A stretch of 7,164 nt of DNA from NCBI GenBank assembly GCA_964589285.1, contig CAZPSP010000130.1, forward strand, positions 1 through 7,164, written 5' to 3'. Position 1 is the stretch's first letter. Each line of letters begins with the position of its first letter. The position numbers and the translations under genes were made by a program. The notes under the pieces are model-generated. The model was not told the origin of the DNA, did no database searches, and saw only the letters and a program-made list of their open reading frames with translations. The stretch is from DAOUEG01 sp964589285 (GTDB lineage Bacteria; Chloroflexota; Dehalococcoidia; Dehalococcoidales; RBG-16-60-22). Below are positions 6,621-7,164 of the stretch, piece by piece.

Positions 6621-7164
6621 GGCTGGGCTTCCTCCTCGGTCAGGGTCATGAACAACTCCTCCAGGCCTCCCACGGCGTTGAAGCTGACCACCGGGACATC
6701 AGCTTCATGCAGGGATTTCAATATACCCGCCTGCCCGACAGCATCGCCCGAGAAAGCGGCGCGTAAGAGTTTATCCTCCGCGACCATTTCCACGTTGGTA
6801 ATTCCGGGCTGGCTTTCCAGCACCTGCGCGGCCGCATCCGTTTTGTCAAGGACGCGCACTTCCAGCACGCGGCTGGCCCCGAGGCGAGAGATGATGCTGT
6901 CAACGGAGCCGGAAGCTACCATCTTTCCCCGGTGGATGATGCCGACTTCCGTGGAAAGGTCGGCGAGTTCAGGGAGGATGTGAGAACTGATGAGCACGGT
7001 CTTCTTCATGCGGGAGATTTCCTTGAGTATCTCCCTCATTTCCACGCGCGCCCGCGGGTCCAGCCCGGAGGCCGGCTCGTCAAGGAGCAGGACGTCCGGA
7101 TCGTGCACGAGGCACCGCGCCAGACCGAGCCGCTGCTTCATGCCGCGGGAGAGGGTCTCCACGA
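6617..7164 (-). CDS. ABC-2 type transporter ATP-binding protein, C-terminal part (5' end outside window)
   Basis: The frame is open to the right edge, so the N-terminal part with Walker A lies outside. Counting from the Val codon at 7162: signature motif LSRGMKQR at 4-11, Walker B VLLLDEP at 24-30 with catalytic E29, D-loop SGLD at 32-35, H-loop SSH at 59-61. An accessory domain at about 97-165 and the closing GGLEELFMTLTEE (165-177) are typical of ABC-2 exporter ATPases. The GTG at 7162 is an internal Val, not a start, because the signature motif follows within four residues. The stop overlaps the permease start (GTGA), so the two are translationally coupled and should act as one cytoplasmic-face exporter complex. 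The signature has Arg where LSGGQ has Gly, a common variant in this subfamily. Confidence 0.95.
   Translation of the reverse strand, partial: VETLSRGMKQRLGLARCLVHDPDVLLLDEPASGLDPRARVEMREILKEISRMKKTVLISSHILPELADLSTEVGIIHRGKMVASGSVDSIISRLGASRVLEVRVLDKTDAAAQVLESQPGITNVEMVAEDKLLRAAFSGDAVGQAGILKSLHEADVPVVSFNAVGGLEELFMTLTEEEAQP
6631..6637 (-). promoter_or_regulatory. Ribosome binding site of the permease (GAGGAGG)
   Basis: GAGGAGG on the minus strand stands 10 bases before the GTG at 6620. It lies inside the 3' end of the ATPase gene. It is the strongest Shine-Dalgarno in the window at usable spacing and fixes the GTG start, which also overlaps the ATPase stop. Confidence 0.75.

Noticed and set aside
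7160..7162. GTG at 7162 as a start codon for a short ABC protein
   Set aside because: The ABC signature LSRGMKQR begins three codons later, so Walker A must lie upstream; the gene is simply cut by the window edge.

Overview
The window is a single, densely packed set of seven genes, all on the minus strand, from a high-GC bacterium. Two genes are cut by the window edges. No RNA gene, mobile element, CRISPR array, promoter or terminator could be supported, and the longest non-coding gap is 29 bases. The GC-rich codon use and the family mix (short soluble DUF58, BatA-type VWA proteins, ABC-2 exporter) would fit Chloroflexota, Planctomycetota or a high-GC Gram-positive. No marker gene is present, so this is only a weak guess.

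In transcription order (right to left): the C-terminal part of an ABC-2 type ATPase (7164-6617); its six-helix permease (6620-5718); an unassigned 518-residue membrane protein with an acidic coiled coil, a Gly/Ser-rich linker and a short structured tail (5721-4165); a MoxR-family AAA+ ATPase (4168-3143); a soluble DUF58 protein with a complete MIDAS metal site (3113-2223); a BatA-type membrane VWA protein of 604 residues (2216-402); and the start of a second membrane VWA protein (412-1), which runs off the left edge.

The first four genes are joined by 4-base start/stop overlaps (GTGA, ATGA, ATGA). DUF58 and the first VWA gene follow after gaps of 29 and 6 bases, and the last gene overlaps its predecessor by 11 bases. 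This is the layout of one translationally coupled operon.

MoxR ATPases are known to work as chaperone-like remodelling machines with VWA-domain partners (RavA-ViaA, CbbQ-CbbO, NorQ-NorD; Bat operons for the MoxR/DUF58/BatA arrangement). Positive-inside reasoning puts MoxR and DUF58 in the cytoplasm, while the bulk of both VWA proteins and of the 518-residue protein lies outside the membrane. The operon therefore looks like a two-sided envelope apparatus coupled to an ABC-2 exporter. Its substrate is unknown. The most unusual member is the 518-residue coiled-coil protein.
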